A stretch of DNA of 64,000 nucleotides from assembly GCA_022496805.1 (NCBI GenBank), contig CM040107.1, forward strand, positions 6,592,501-6,656,500, written 5' to 3'. Each line of letters starts with the position of its first letter. The stretch's first letter is position 1. Position numbers and translations under genes: made by a program. This document shows positions 47,436 to 59,400 of the stretch, piece after piece. Origin of the DNA: Pohlia nutans. Its lineage: Eukaryota > Streptophyta > Bryopsida > Bryales > Mniaceae. Below the pieces are notes generated by a model. It did not search any database. It saw only the letters and a list, made by a program, of their open reading frames with translations, and was not told where the DNA came from.

Positions 47436-48151
47436 TATGTAGATGACCTTAGTGTATTGGAAGCTCAGGGGTGCAATCATACTACGTAGCGTTTGTTGCA
47501 TACATGAATGTACTACAACATACTATAATAAAGTTTGAGAAGTAAGACAGTAGTTTGTAAATTTGCCCAAGCTCTGGCACCAACAAGTAGCTAAGACTTC
47601 GAAGCTACCATAGTGGATGCTGTAATTTAGCAATCCAGACTGCGATTTGCACTAGAAAAGATACAATATAATCATCACTGCTGCTGGCACGAACCAATAT
47701 AGACACAACATCCGTGGTATCAAACGAAGTAGAGAGTGAAGGATTTGCGAGATAGAAGTAGACCTTCGCGGCCCAAAGCCATTATGACAAAGTCATAAAA
47801 AATATCAGAGTAGATGGTCTAAGGCTATAAGGAATTGGTCCTTGTGCCCAAAATGATGGACCCAAAAAAATGATAAAATTATCTTGAGATCAATCATGAA
47901 CATCACAATTGGAAACAGTCCACTCGTGACTGTTGATAATAAAGAATGGAACACATGAATATCGGTTTTAGCGGAGTAGTATCTAGTGTTGAACCAGGGA
48001 TGTAGTGCACTTGTATCTCCAACAAGTGCATTGCTATAGGCCCTCTTTGGCTAACAGTCTTGCTCACACTCATTGACTATTCTTAAACAAGTGATAATGA
48101 AGCGTGAGGGATAATCAAACGTGGACTTCGTCCATATACTAAATAAGATGC

Positions 48152-51100
48152 CTACGAGTTAGAACGGGTCAATATTCCACTTTCGAGAAGGAGCTTGATT
48201 TCGTTGAAGCTGAAGGTCGGGGCATGAATGAATAAGTCGACGTTGGGGTCACGCTTGCACACCTTTATGAAGACGTAATAAATGTGTTTGCAATAGCTAA
48301 AATACCTACCTCTCTTACCGAACTTGACCATGGTCTGTTTAAATGCAGGACAGGTGCATGCAGGTTCGGAGCTCACTGTAATCTGGTATTGTGTCACAGC
48401 AGGTTGAGTTCCAGAGTCCAAAGCTATGCTGCATCCATAGCCTGGGTGTGGAACCATTGTAACGCTGTCGATTCTCGCCTTCAGAATCCTGGAGGAATCG
48501 ATGCTGAGACTCTGCTTGGAGGTGGGAACGTTGGCTTGACGGCGAACTTTCTTGGACTTCCGCTTTCCTGGATACCGGTCTGCATCACTTGGAACTGGGA
48601 CAGTGGACATATCTGAAGGCAGCGGTGCATTGGAAAATAGCCTCTTGGGAGACACTTGAATTTTCTGTGGGAGCTGAAATCCTGCAGCTTCGAGCGCTTG
48701 AATCTCCTTGAGCTTGAGGTTCGTTCCTAGCTTCACGGGCCACACGTCGGGAATTGGGGGCCTTGGTTCCGTGGGCGAAAAGTGAGTCACCCACTTGCGT
48801 CGAGTGCCCTTCACGCACCGCGCAATATAATCAGGGCAAAAGAAGAATTGAATCCTCAAAAGAAGAATTGAATCGCCAACCTTACATTTAGCCATTCACC
48901 GGTGTACGTCAGAGCGGGGGTGCTAGTCGAATTCCGGACAAATTTGGCATTGCACTTCTTCTTAGTCACTGCTCTCATCGCCCAACACGACTTGGCAGAT
49001 GTTTTGGGCAGCCGAGCAATGTGTCAAATTCGCTCATTCACAGTGGATTCTTGGACCGCGGTAACACGTTGAATTCCACCTTCCAGGGCAGGTGGTGAGG
49101 ATGGATTCACGGGGGATATTGAAATCTCCTTGAGTGATGCGATGACCTCTAAAGCTTCGGATTCTTTCTCCTCAGCTATTGCTGGTAGAGAGGCTACTCT
49201 AGAGAGAGTAACTCGTTTCGATGCTTGGGGACGAGAGTAGTTCATTGTATCCGGCCGATGGGACTCACCGTCATCTCCAAGCGGCAGGTCCGGCTTTCTC
49301 TTGGTTGAGCCAAATACTTCCTCTCCTTCAAGGTGAGGTTTACGGATGCAAAACTCATCAGCTCCAAGCATATCGAGCATTGCCTCCTTGAGCACTCTAG
49401 GGTCGCCCGTGCTTCTGGCTTGTCGTTGTGCATTTCTTAACTTAAGTTCGCTCTTACTTGGACCGGATCCTCCAACGTCTCCTTTTAAGAATTGGTAGTA
49501 TGCCACTATCTGCATGAACGCGCAAATGTAGTCGTCGACAGTGGCAACGTAGAGGTCATTACCTCTGTTGCCAGACGCTTGAAGCCACTTGTTGTGCACA
49601 GTCTCGGCAAGGTTGCAAGACGGCATGTCGGCTAACGCCTCTTCGTCAAGGTTCTGTAGAAGTCCATCACAAGAAATGTCACTTAGAGATGATTAGAAAG
49701 CAGTGCTTTAGAAAGAGATTGCAAGAGCAATGCATGCTCACCAACTGCATGAAGCCACCCCATTGTCGATATCGGAAGTACCCGAAGGCTAGCCGAAGAT
49801 CCAAGTGTCTCAACGCTATCTCTGATGCAGCTCCAGAAGACAGCCACCAAGTCCTGATTGCTAGGTATCTCGTATCCGCTTCAGCCATGGTTGCGAAATC
49901 TCTATACTGCATGCAAAGGCGCTTGTGCTGTTCTCGAAGTTCTTCGGCGATATACTGCTTGTTATGCTTTTCGAAGGACTGTGACCAATGAAAGAAGCAC
50001 GTCCTCTCTCGGTCCACCATTGGATCTTTGGGATTCCCATTTCCGTAGATGATCCTGAGTGCATTCCAATTGGCTTGTGCACTGTCCGCTATGAAGCCCA
50101 TGAATTGTGGATTGGGAACGTCATGTCTCTCCATGACGGCATTCAGGTTCTTCCAGAAGACAATCTGAGCATCTGTGTCTTCCGATTGCATGTCACAGCA
50201 TGCAATGGTCATGACACGACAATACGTAGAGTCGTAAACATGGCAACCCATTGTAGTCCAATGTTTGACACGTTTGACATGGTCAAACATGATCCAACAA
50301 CTCTCAAGATCTCCTCCCGTCTGCATCCTCTTGACCAAATCCACACCACTACCCGGGCCCATCTCGGACATTTTGAAAATGAAGACCTTGTCAGAGTCCT
50401 CACCTTGTCCAGGGAACATGTTTTTTTGGACGAATGCCCAATTACTAAGTCCTCTAAGTTTGGTGATACTGTCCATGACACCATACCTCCTGAGGTATCT
50501 GAATGTGACAACTTTGTTTCTAATGCTGGGAGAGCCCATGTCCTTGAACCTGTCAAGAACCGGCACGAGATCTTCCAAACTAAGAGTTTTGGGTGGTTCG
50601 TCTTCACTGCGTAGAAGATACTCACCTAAGAGTTCTTTGCTGGCCTCAAGAACGACTGCACTCTTCGTAGCGGATGGTGTTCTCTCGATTTGCTCCCCGA
50701 TGACAGTGTTGATCTTGGACTTGGTATCTCGGTAGTCTCCAACCTTCACCGGGTGCTTGTGATGTCCAAGATGAATGCAAGCCCTTGTGACGTTCGGCCC
50801 ACCTTGCACGTAGAATATTTTAGCGCTACAATTGTTCACGCAAGTGGGAGGCTCTTTGCAGACCTTGCAGACCAAAGTGGAGTCCTTTGGAGGTGACCCT
50901 TCCACGATGAATGGCCTCCACGTACAGCCTTCAAACTCCGTATCATTTAATGGAGAGGTGCGGTTGGCACGCTTCAAATACTCGCACTCCTTGTTGCGAC
51001 ACTGCAAGTGGCCTACACAGACCGAGAATCGGAACGACAAACCCAAAGGATTGGAAATATTAGTTGTCATAGTTCTAGTCCAGACATGGCCATCGTACCT

Positions 51101-51946
51101 CTTATCCATACCATGCAAAGTTCTTGCGTTTGTGTGAGATGCGTAATGCGTGATGGCAGGAAACTCGTACACTACGTCACCGTCAAATTTGGGAGGAAGA
51201 TAGTCAACCTTGATTGTGGTGATCGTGGCGTAATCAAGTTTCTTCAGCACGTTCTTCTTCCCAGGAAGAGTAGCTAATTTCTTCAACTTGGATAAGATAC
51301 TTGCAGCGGTGAGTGCCTTGGCAGACAACGAAGGACATGAACTCTCGTTGATGTTGATCGATTCAAAACTAGGACTGGCCGATTCAAGGCTATGAGCGGC
51401 ATAAGACTTTGAGGACGGAGAGTCAAGAGTGTGAAGGGGAGGACGTTCAATGACCGTGTCTGCATCAGACGAATCGCTAGAGATGGCAATGTACAAAGTT
51501 GATTCCGACTCTAGTTTAACGGAAGTGGATGATCCAAAAAGGGGAGTGCAATCCACATCTGGATCATGCTCAACCTTGACATTCCTAAGAAGAGGAGTGT
51601 GGATTGTGCATCTAGCTGACGGTTGTGGTATACCACAGCCCTTCGTTTTTGGCAGACCATAGACATCATACTTTCCAGGTCCAAGCATCCACCGACAACT
51701 TCGATCCGAGCTCTCGTGTGGCTGCTGAATAATGGTGTGAGATGGGGACGACTGGCTAGAATCATCAAAGATGTTCTTCTCGACATATAGACTAGATTCG
51801 TCAATATAAAATCGCATTCTGAGATGTTTACTGGACACAACAGCAATTCCCTCGCCATTCACTGGGAATGAGACAGGAGCACTTGAGCCATACGCTGAAA
51901 GGATAGCAGTCTCTAAGGAATGATCGCAATCAGCAGTGGATGCCAT
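48152..51946 (-). CDS. Mutator-like (MULE) transposase with SWIM zinc finger
   Basis: Exon 1 is 51946-49742 (735 codons, ATG at 51944-51946, donor TTG|gtgagc). Exon 2 starts at 49653 (ttctacag acceptor, phase 0) and is open to 49024. The last part is 48895-48152; its joints are uncertain. Exon 1 carries a Cys-rich segment near residues 300-390 and a MULE-type core: VYDSTYCRVMTIACCD (first Asp), FIADSAQANW (second Asp), then CFFHW (C-x2-H) and an AIRTWW region. The last part has CTCPAF...FSYCKHIYYVF, a C-x-C...C-x-H SWIM zinc finger, which commonly follows MULE transposase cores. The Ser/Asp-rich N-terminus shares a motif with the 46638 protein. It would act on element ends in the nucleus. No terminal inverted repeats or 9-bp duplication were located. 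Confidence 0.72.
48839..48878. repeat. 20-bp direct duplication at a transposase intron/exon edge
   Basis: AAAAGAAGAATTGAATCCTC is followed at once by a near-identical copy ending AATCGCC. It lies at the probable start of the last exon of the transposase, next to a minus-strand GTAAGG donor-like site, and makes the splice choice uncertain. Confidence 0.7.
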
Positions 51947-52465
51947 GACAAACTGGACTTAGTATGAAGAATACAAGGATGGTTCAGACTAGAAGGTAGG
52001 TACAATATGTCATTGCATTCTAGATGGTAGTTTGATATTGGTCATGTATGCATCGAGAGCAAATGATGATGAATGCGGTCATCACTAACACAATCAATTA
52101 GTTCAAACACTAAGTTAAGGATGCAGCCGAAATTCTGAGCACGCCAACTGGGCATTATCTTAATTTTGCCAAAATTCAATTAAGGAATGAATTGATTAGT
52201 ACAAGGGGTGATATATAGAATTCGCCGATTCTTTTTGAAAATGGACTTGCGGAACTTTTAGAAATGTGTCAGTATTGTACAATAATGGTAATGTCATAAA
52301 GATGAGCACATGGGGATTAGCATTAATAAGCGTATTTTGGAATAGATTGATTCCCAGCTTTGAGTATATAACCTATGCATGACTAAACAAAACCGGAGTA
52401 GAAGGCCGATGCAATGATATTGAATGTGATAGAATGAGAGAGGAAGAGATTGTTTGACGGTACAC

Positions 52466-52927
52466 ATGAAGCAAGGAGCACCATCTAAGAACGTGACACC
52501 AAAGAAGAAGAGGAGACGTGGTCAGACGGACTTTAGCGGCACCAAAGCGAAGCGACGGAAGGAAGCTAGGAGGAGGTTGTTGCAGGCAAGCCTACTTCCG
52601 AGTACTGCCAGAGAACAAGGTGTGGCGGATTCTGACGATAGAGGACTGAAGAGTAGGAAAGTATGTAGCATCAACAAACTAACGCTAGGTTCAATTGACG
52701 AGGGACTGGAAGAGGACCAAACGTGCAGAGAATTAGGAGAAACATTGCCTGTAGAGTGGACAGATCCAATGTCTGATCAACAGCGAAGGAGGCAAGGCGA
52801 TCGTAGCACTCGTTCAGAAATGAACGTTCTGTCCTGGCTTGACAACAACTACAATGAAGGTCATTTCAACATTGCAAACGACGTTCTGGATATCCAGAGT
52901 GGTGACCACCGTAATGAAATAAAGTAA
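52466..52927 (+). CDS. Small basic NLS-rich hypothetical protein
   Basis: A 154-codon open frame from ATG 52466. The N-terminal third is strongly basic with KKKRRRGQ and KAKRRKEARRRLLQ, a bipartite-type nuclear localisation pattern. The rest is acidic and polar, ending with NVLSWLDNNYNEGHFNIAND. An AATAAA overlaps the stop codon (52918-52923). The gene is divergent from the transposase (about 520 bp apart) and on the same strand as the ParB/methyltransferase-like gene, which begins about 510 bp further on. No known family was recognised. A nuclear DNA- or RNA-binding role is a guess from composition only. Confidence 0.5.
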   Translation: MKQGAPSKNVTPKKKRRRGQTDFSGTKAKRRKEARRRLLQASLLPSTAREQGVADSDDRGLKSRKVCSINKLTLGSIDEGLEEDQTCRELGETLPVEWTDPMSDQQRRRQGDRSTRSEMNVLSWLDNNYNEGHFNIANDVLDIQSGDHRNEIK

Positions 52928-53189
52928 TGGAGTTGCAAATCGACGCATGTTTGAATTGTCTTGTAGAGCGTGGTGAGATTCCAATCATAAAAATCTTAAG
53001 ATAACATTTCTTTCTAAAATAATGTTTACTTCATATCTTCATTTCCAAACTACAAGAATTGATATATTGTAGGAAAATATCACGGTTCGAATTTCCAAAT
53101 CCCATAAGAAATTTGTTATTTAGAAAGTTTGGACAAAATGTGAATTCACTAAACTAAGAGTCCCACTTGAGATTTTACTGAAGTAAGCG

Positions 53190-53295
53190 TGATTGAGGGC
53201 CTGTAGCAACAATAGTGCGAGTAGCGGGATTAGAGGCCAGTAGCGGCAATAGGTTCAGATGCGAGATTGGGGGCCTGTAGCGGCAATGGGCCGAG
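53190..53295. repeat. Degenerate 38-bp tandem repeat upstream of copy B
   Basis: Three copies of GGGCCTGTAGCGGCAAT-like text, at about 53197, 53235 and 53272, spaced about 38 bp, roughly 150-250 bp upstream of the start codon at 53441. Confidence 0.65.
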
Positions 53296-53440
53296 CGGTA
53301 ATACCCTACGTTCACAACCCACGGCCAAACCCTTAGTTTTATACCACGGCCCACGGCCATACCCATTAGCTTTGTGACCATTTTCATTCTCCCCGCCATT
53401 GTACAATTCGAATTCTGAGCTCTGACAGAGGGAGGTCGTG

Positions 53441-56400
53441 ATGCAGCGGCAGGGTCAACATTCGGCTGTGGCAATGGATCACCACAAGAGGAGCGAGAAG
53501 GAGAGTCCGCATTCACTTCAGGGACCATCTCGTAATCTTGTTGGCGAGGACGAGTCACTCGAGTCGGAGTTTGAAGCCCTGCAGTCAGATGGCGAGTACA
53601 ATTCCGTGGATGCGGAGGTCGATGCCCAGCAAACTAATGCGAATGCCGAATTGGGTGGGGGCGAGGACAAAGCACAAGAGAACGATGGCAAGGACCAGTC
53701 AGGGGAGGCGGAGGATGAAGCGCAGCAAATTGATCGCGAGGACGACTCCGACGAGGCGGAGGAGGAGGCACAACAGCTTGGGAGCGTGCAAGCCACTGAT
53801 GACCAGGGCAGCGATGGCGATGGCACGAACGAGGAAGGTGACCACGGAGTTGAGCGGGAAGACGTCGTGCAAGCGAAGAACCATGGATCTCCAAATCAGG
53901 TAAGAAATCTCGAAAGTTCAACACGCAAGCCCTAGATTGTCAACAATATTGGATCGAATTTGGGAATTTTGGTTCAAATTTGAGATCACTAAGATATTTT
54001 GAGGACAATGGACGATCCTCGTCCACGAGGAGGACTGGGGTGGCTCTCACAGCGCGACAGGCGAGGCCATGACGCCCCGTCGAGAGCCTTAGAGTTGTCA
54101 AACTATCATCTCGATTTTGATATCCAGTTTGGTTTCAGTTGATTGAGGGGACTTTGGATGCGTCCTTGTCCAGGAGACGGTCAGTGGCAAGATCCGCTAT
54201 AAGCCCTTGAGTTGTCAAACATTTTATTTTTCTTGATAACCCGTATAGCATTCAGGAGATTGGGGAAACTATGAGGGGACTCGACCACAAGGATGACTTG
54301 CCTGGAGATCATAGCGTGTGTGGCTAGGCACTCACGCCCCGCTACTAGCCCTCAGTTGTGAATTTTGTTCATATTTCGAGATCCAGTTTGGATTTGGTTG
54401 AAGGGCATGACCGTGGATGGGGTCTCGTCCAAGAGGATGACTCGCTTGGTACTCACAGAATGTGTGGCGAAGCACTCACCCCGTCACGAGCCCCTCAGTT
54501 GAACTAAACTTTTTCAAATTTTAAACATCCAGTTTGGTATTCATTGAAATGGAGGACCAGGAATAGGTCCTCGTTCACGAGGATGACTTTCGAGGTACTC
54601 ACAGTGAGTGTGGGGTGGCTCTCTCACCCTGTCACGAGCCCCTCAGTTGTGCTATTTTAAAAAAAAATTTGAACATCCACTTTGGTATTTTTCGAAATGG
54701 ACCATGGATAGGTCCTTGTCCACGAGGATGACTTTCAAGTTACTCACAGTGAGTGTGGGGTGGCTCTCTCACCCTGTCATGAGCCCCTTAGTGGTGCTAA
54801 ATTTTTCTAAAATTTTGAACATCAAGTTTGGTATTTTTTGAAATGAAGGACGATGGATAGGTACTCCTCCACGAGGATGACCTTCGAGGTACTCACAGTG
54901 AGTGTGGGGTGGCTCTCTCACCCCGTCATGAGCCCCTCAGTTTTGCTATTTTTTCTTAAATTTTGAACATCCAGTTTGGTTTTTTTTGAAATGGAGGACC
55001 ATGGATAGGTCCTCGTCCACGAGGATGACTTTCGAGGTACTCACAGTGAGTGTGGGGTGGCTTTCTCACCCCGTCACGAGCCCCTCAGTTGTGCTAAATT
55101 TTTTTATAAATTTGAACATCCAGTTTGGTATGTTTTGAAATGGAAGACCGTGGATAGGTCTCCGTCACGGGCCCATTTATGTTGGAATATTGTTTAATTG
55201 TCGTTCTCCGTTTTGGCAGGCTGGCGCCAACGAGTCGATTTCTCATCTCAGCAGGTGATTGATCTTAGTGACGTTGATAGCGTTGAGAGCCGTCATTGCA
55301 TGTGCTCTCATCATATTCATATGATGGCTCGCATGGATCCAACTTCTCAATCATTCGAAGCGACATTAAGGAGCCGAATTGTTGTTAGAGCATTACCTGC
55401 CATTCCGGACCGTCTCGATGCTAGGGCATTTTGTAAGAGGCATGCTAATGCATTGACGGAGACGTACCGTAGTTCTCCTAGGCGTTCCCCTATATTCTAG
55501 TAGTACGTAAGCATATGTTATGCAATCATGATCCTTTATATTTATGTCTTTTTATGTTTTACATATTCAGACATTGTCATTTGATTATGGCTTTTATTTC
55601 TAATTGTGTTGACCGTGTTATGTTTGAGGCTCCGGATCCTCATGACGTGGATGTGCCGCATAGTAAATGCCCGGACGATGTTACAACCGCTTCGGAGAGT
55701 GAAATTCTGCACAGGAAGAACTTGAAAGTGGACACCAACGGGCTTATTAATGATCTTCGAATCAATCCAGTTAAGAAGTCCCGTCTGCAAGTTCCGTTGT
55801 GTCGGATGCTTGTGATGGACGAGGTGCGTGCTGTTGGAGAGCTAGACGTGCAGCGACTCGAAAGCGAGTTTGTCAATGGGTATCGCGAGGGTGACCGCGT
55901 GCTCTACATCTCGGCCTTCAATAATCTTGATGTGTCGTGCGACGTGACTGATGAGATAGTTCAGTCCTGGAGCCCTATTTGGAGAAAAGTGAACGACGAG
56001 TTCGAGGAGGAGCTAGCAGCTGATGATGATCTTGCCCAACTCAGAGGCAAGATGTTCTATGTCTGGGATGGAAACCACCGTGTGACAGCATGGACTCGCC
56101 ACATCACCAAATCCCATGTAGACAAAGAAGGCTGGCATTACCGGGTGCACTGCATTGTGTTGGACCCGCGAGGCTCTGTGGCTCGCTTGCTGAACGCCAT
56201 GAGTGACGTCAACTGGTATAATGTTCCACCAATTCAAGTGAACTCGAATATCCTCGTTTGTGATCAATTCTTGCTCAAATTCCATGCTTTGAAATTTAAT
56301 GGTGCAGGTCCACGGAGAACGACCACGTTAAGAGCACCATTCCGGCAAAGTTGCGTCGAATCCGTACGTTTGGGGTACTCCCATTGACGGCATTCAAAGG

Positions 56401-59400
56401 CCTTATCACCGAGGACGAATATCAGTACTGCGAGAAGGTGAAGCCAAAAGTTAGCACATGGTTCTCGCTAACCGTCAACGTGTTTATCAGCTTCCTATAC
56501 AGGGTGAGCACTCCTCTCCAACATCTAATTTGGCACTCGTCTCAACGAACTATGATCATTCAAACTCATTCTCGATTCTTTTGTCATCATTGTAGCGGGA
56601 GATCCAACTGGTTGCTGATGACGCCGCGCGCGAGTACCACAGGAAGACGCCAGCTGAAGAGAGGTCTTCAGCCGGAGTCTGGGATGCGATGAAGGCTGCT
56701 GGTCAGCGGTTCGTGAAGCATCAAAAATCAAAGGACTTTGACAAGTATTTAGGATTTAGGGTTTAGGGTTTAGGGTTTAGGGTTTAGGGTTTAGGGTTTA
56801 GGGTTTAGGGTTTTATGAAGGTGGTATGATTTGATCTCCAAGTCCCGTACGTTGTGCTCTTCATTGCTCACCAGTCAATGACTTACATTTCAATGTTCAG
56901 ATTGATTGGCATTTCAGTGAGAATTCCCCCCCAGAGATGACGATTGAGAAGCTTCAGAAGATTGGTACCTCTATTAGTGATGCGAAGTACAAGGCGCGTT
57001 GGTTACGGTGGTGGAATTCCTCTGAGGATGCTAGACGTGCCTATCGCTTTCCCATGCCAAAAGACAAGGACAACACGTGGGATCCCTGGTTAAACAAGGC
57101 TTCCTTTTGGGCGGAGGTACGTTTCTACGCTACTCCAACTCTTCCTTACTTGATTGCAAAATTTGGACGGTTCATAGTTGTAACATGATTCATTAGGTTG
57201 AAGACGCAGTTGTACGCATGACGGAGGACATTATAAGGGACGAGAAGATCTCCGTCGATTGGTCAATCCCTGGACTACGAAAGCCTGGTGACTTCGTAGA
57301 AAGCTGGCGAATTCTACTCTTGGATAGAGCATTTTCATCATTCTTTGGCTCGAAGGATTCTAAGCTCTATCACAAAAAGACGAATTTCAAAGAGTACCCT
57401 GGTACAGCTGAAGCTGTCAAACGGGTTGTCTATAGGTGGGTACCTAGCACTAAGATTTGTTCAAACCATTCATTCTAATGGCGTCATGCAAGGTTGTGTG
57501 GTTTGTCGGTCCGTGGTGTATCGTATTCATATGCTGCCGCTTCCATGTGTTCAACTGCAGGTATTTCATTCGTGTCTTGCTGGCAAAGAAGGCCATTCCC
57601 GCAGAGTCCCTTCCTCTTTACTTCAAGTCTTGGATTCAGAAGGGGTCGGACTTGTGCATGTATACTTCCGATCAGCTTAAGAAGTTTAACGAGAAGCATC
57701 TAGAGTTTGGAGCGTGGTACCTTGACTGTAATCGAAATTTCACGCCCTCTACCGAGCTGGCAGTGCGACAAGCCATTGACGGTGGAGAGTTTGCAGTGAA
57801 CGCCACGGACGATGTGTCGGATGAGGAGCCCCCTGAGCCTCCGAAACAGAAGCGCGAGAAAAAGCGCGAGACGAAGAAGGAGAAGGCGGCTAGGGAGAAG
57901 CTAGAGAAAGAGCAACATGCATTGGCTGAGAAGGAGGCGGCCGAGAAAGAGAGGCTTGAGAAGGAGAGAGCTGAGAAAGAAAGGGCCGATAAGCTGAAGG
58001 CAGAATCAGAGGCGTTGGCTGCAAATCAGATTGAGGAGAAGGCTGCAGTGGATCACGTTGACCTTTCCGATGATGGCGAAGATGATGATGACGAGGATCG
58101 TGAAGGTCCCACGTATAGCCGTGACATTGCAGCCCCACAGGATCTTGCGCATGAGGAGTGCCGAACACCTCTGGCGCATGATTCATCTGTTTCCAATGCC
58201 GTCTATGTAACGGCGCAGCGACTTCGAAAGAAAAAGCAAGGAGTGTTTACCTCTACAAGTTCATCTGCAGTGGAGCATGAGTCTCTTCAAGTGTATCAGG
58301 AGTGCACAAATGTGAAAGACCTTCTTGAGCTTGGGGCAAATGAGATCCCGGATCCTTGTTGGAAGAGGCTCCAAGATTGCATCGCTCAGGTGATGTCTAG
58401 CCATAAACGAGTCTCATTAATCTGAAGTTTAATCCGTCTAACAGATCACTGACTATCTCGTCGAACCTTTTGTAGGCTACTGCAGGGCGTCAGCGGACCG
58501 TCTCATCGGCTGTTTGCAAGAAGTTCGGCCACACGGGCATTGATCTCATAATCGCAGATATTCCTGAGAACCTACCCGTCCGCGGAATCTCTACTGAAGT
58601 TCCAAGTTGGAATGTGAGATTTGATAAATACGTGGAACATACCTTTAAGTTTGCTCACTACTTCTTGCACGATGATGGCGCGCTCGTTCTCATTCATTGT
58701 GATGATAGAGCTCTCATGCAGGACGTCGACGAATGTGCGGACCAATATGACATGCAGCTCCTCAAAGATTGGTGCGGAATTAATGAGCACCCGCTCGCAC
58801 ATCCTCGACAGCCATTGAAGCCGGTACCTTCAATTCCAATTCGTTCCTTTGATTCAATTTTATGATCCCGAATTGTATTTGATTTAGTTCGAATGCATTG
58901 TGTGGTCCCAGGACGGGAGTGCATTCTGGATATCACTAATTAGCAAAGTAATGTGGAATTTGACGTTTTGGCAGTCCATTCGGTTCTGGATCCAACTCTA
59001 CATTCAACGAGACATTGTATCGAGGTTCTCGTTCTCTAGGAACCGCGGTGTGGGATTTGCAGGCATTCATCTTGAGAACAACGATGCTCTCTTCAACCTC
59101 ACTTGCGATGATGTCACTATGAACAAAGACGTACCGTGGAGAGGTGCTCGTGAAAAGAACGAAGAGTTCTTTCGAATGCTCATACAACAGTTATCCAAGC
59201 CCGGTGATACAATCCTCGACTGCAAGGCAGCCACAGGTAATGCTAAGTGTGAGCCTACATCCATTGCACGCATAATACTTGTACTCAATGTATGATTCCC
59301 TCTTGCAATCTAAAATTCTGTGTGGTCAATTAGGTACTTCCATTAGGGCAGGCTTGGCCTTGGGATGCCACGTTTTGGCATTGGAAGATGACCGCGACAT

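Noticed and set aside
49988..50735. Plus-strand open frames opposite the transposase core
   Set aside because: They are antisense to the MULE core, which has recognisable catalytic motifs on the minus strand.
55260..55500. Open plus-strand frame of about 90 codons between proposed exons 2 and 3 of copy B
   Set aside because: It does not join in phase with exon 1, whereas the short 35-bp exon 55220-55254 joins both neighbours in phase. It could still be an alternative exon.
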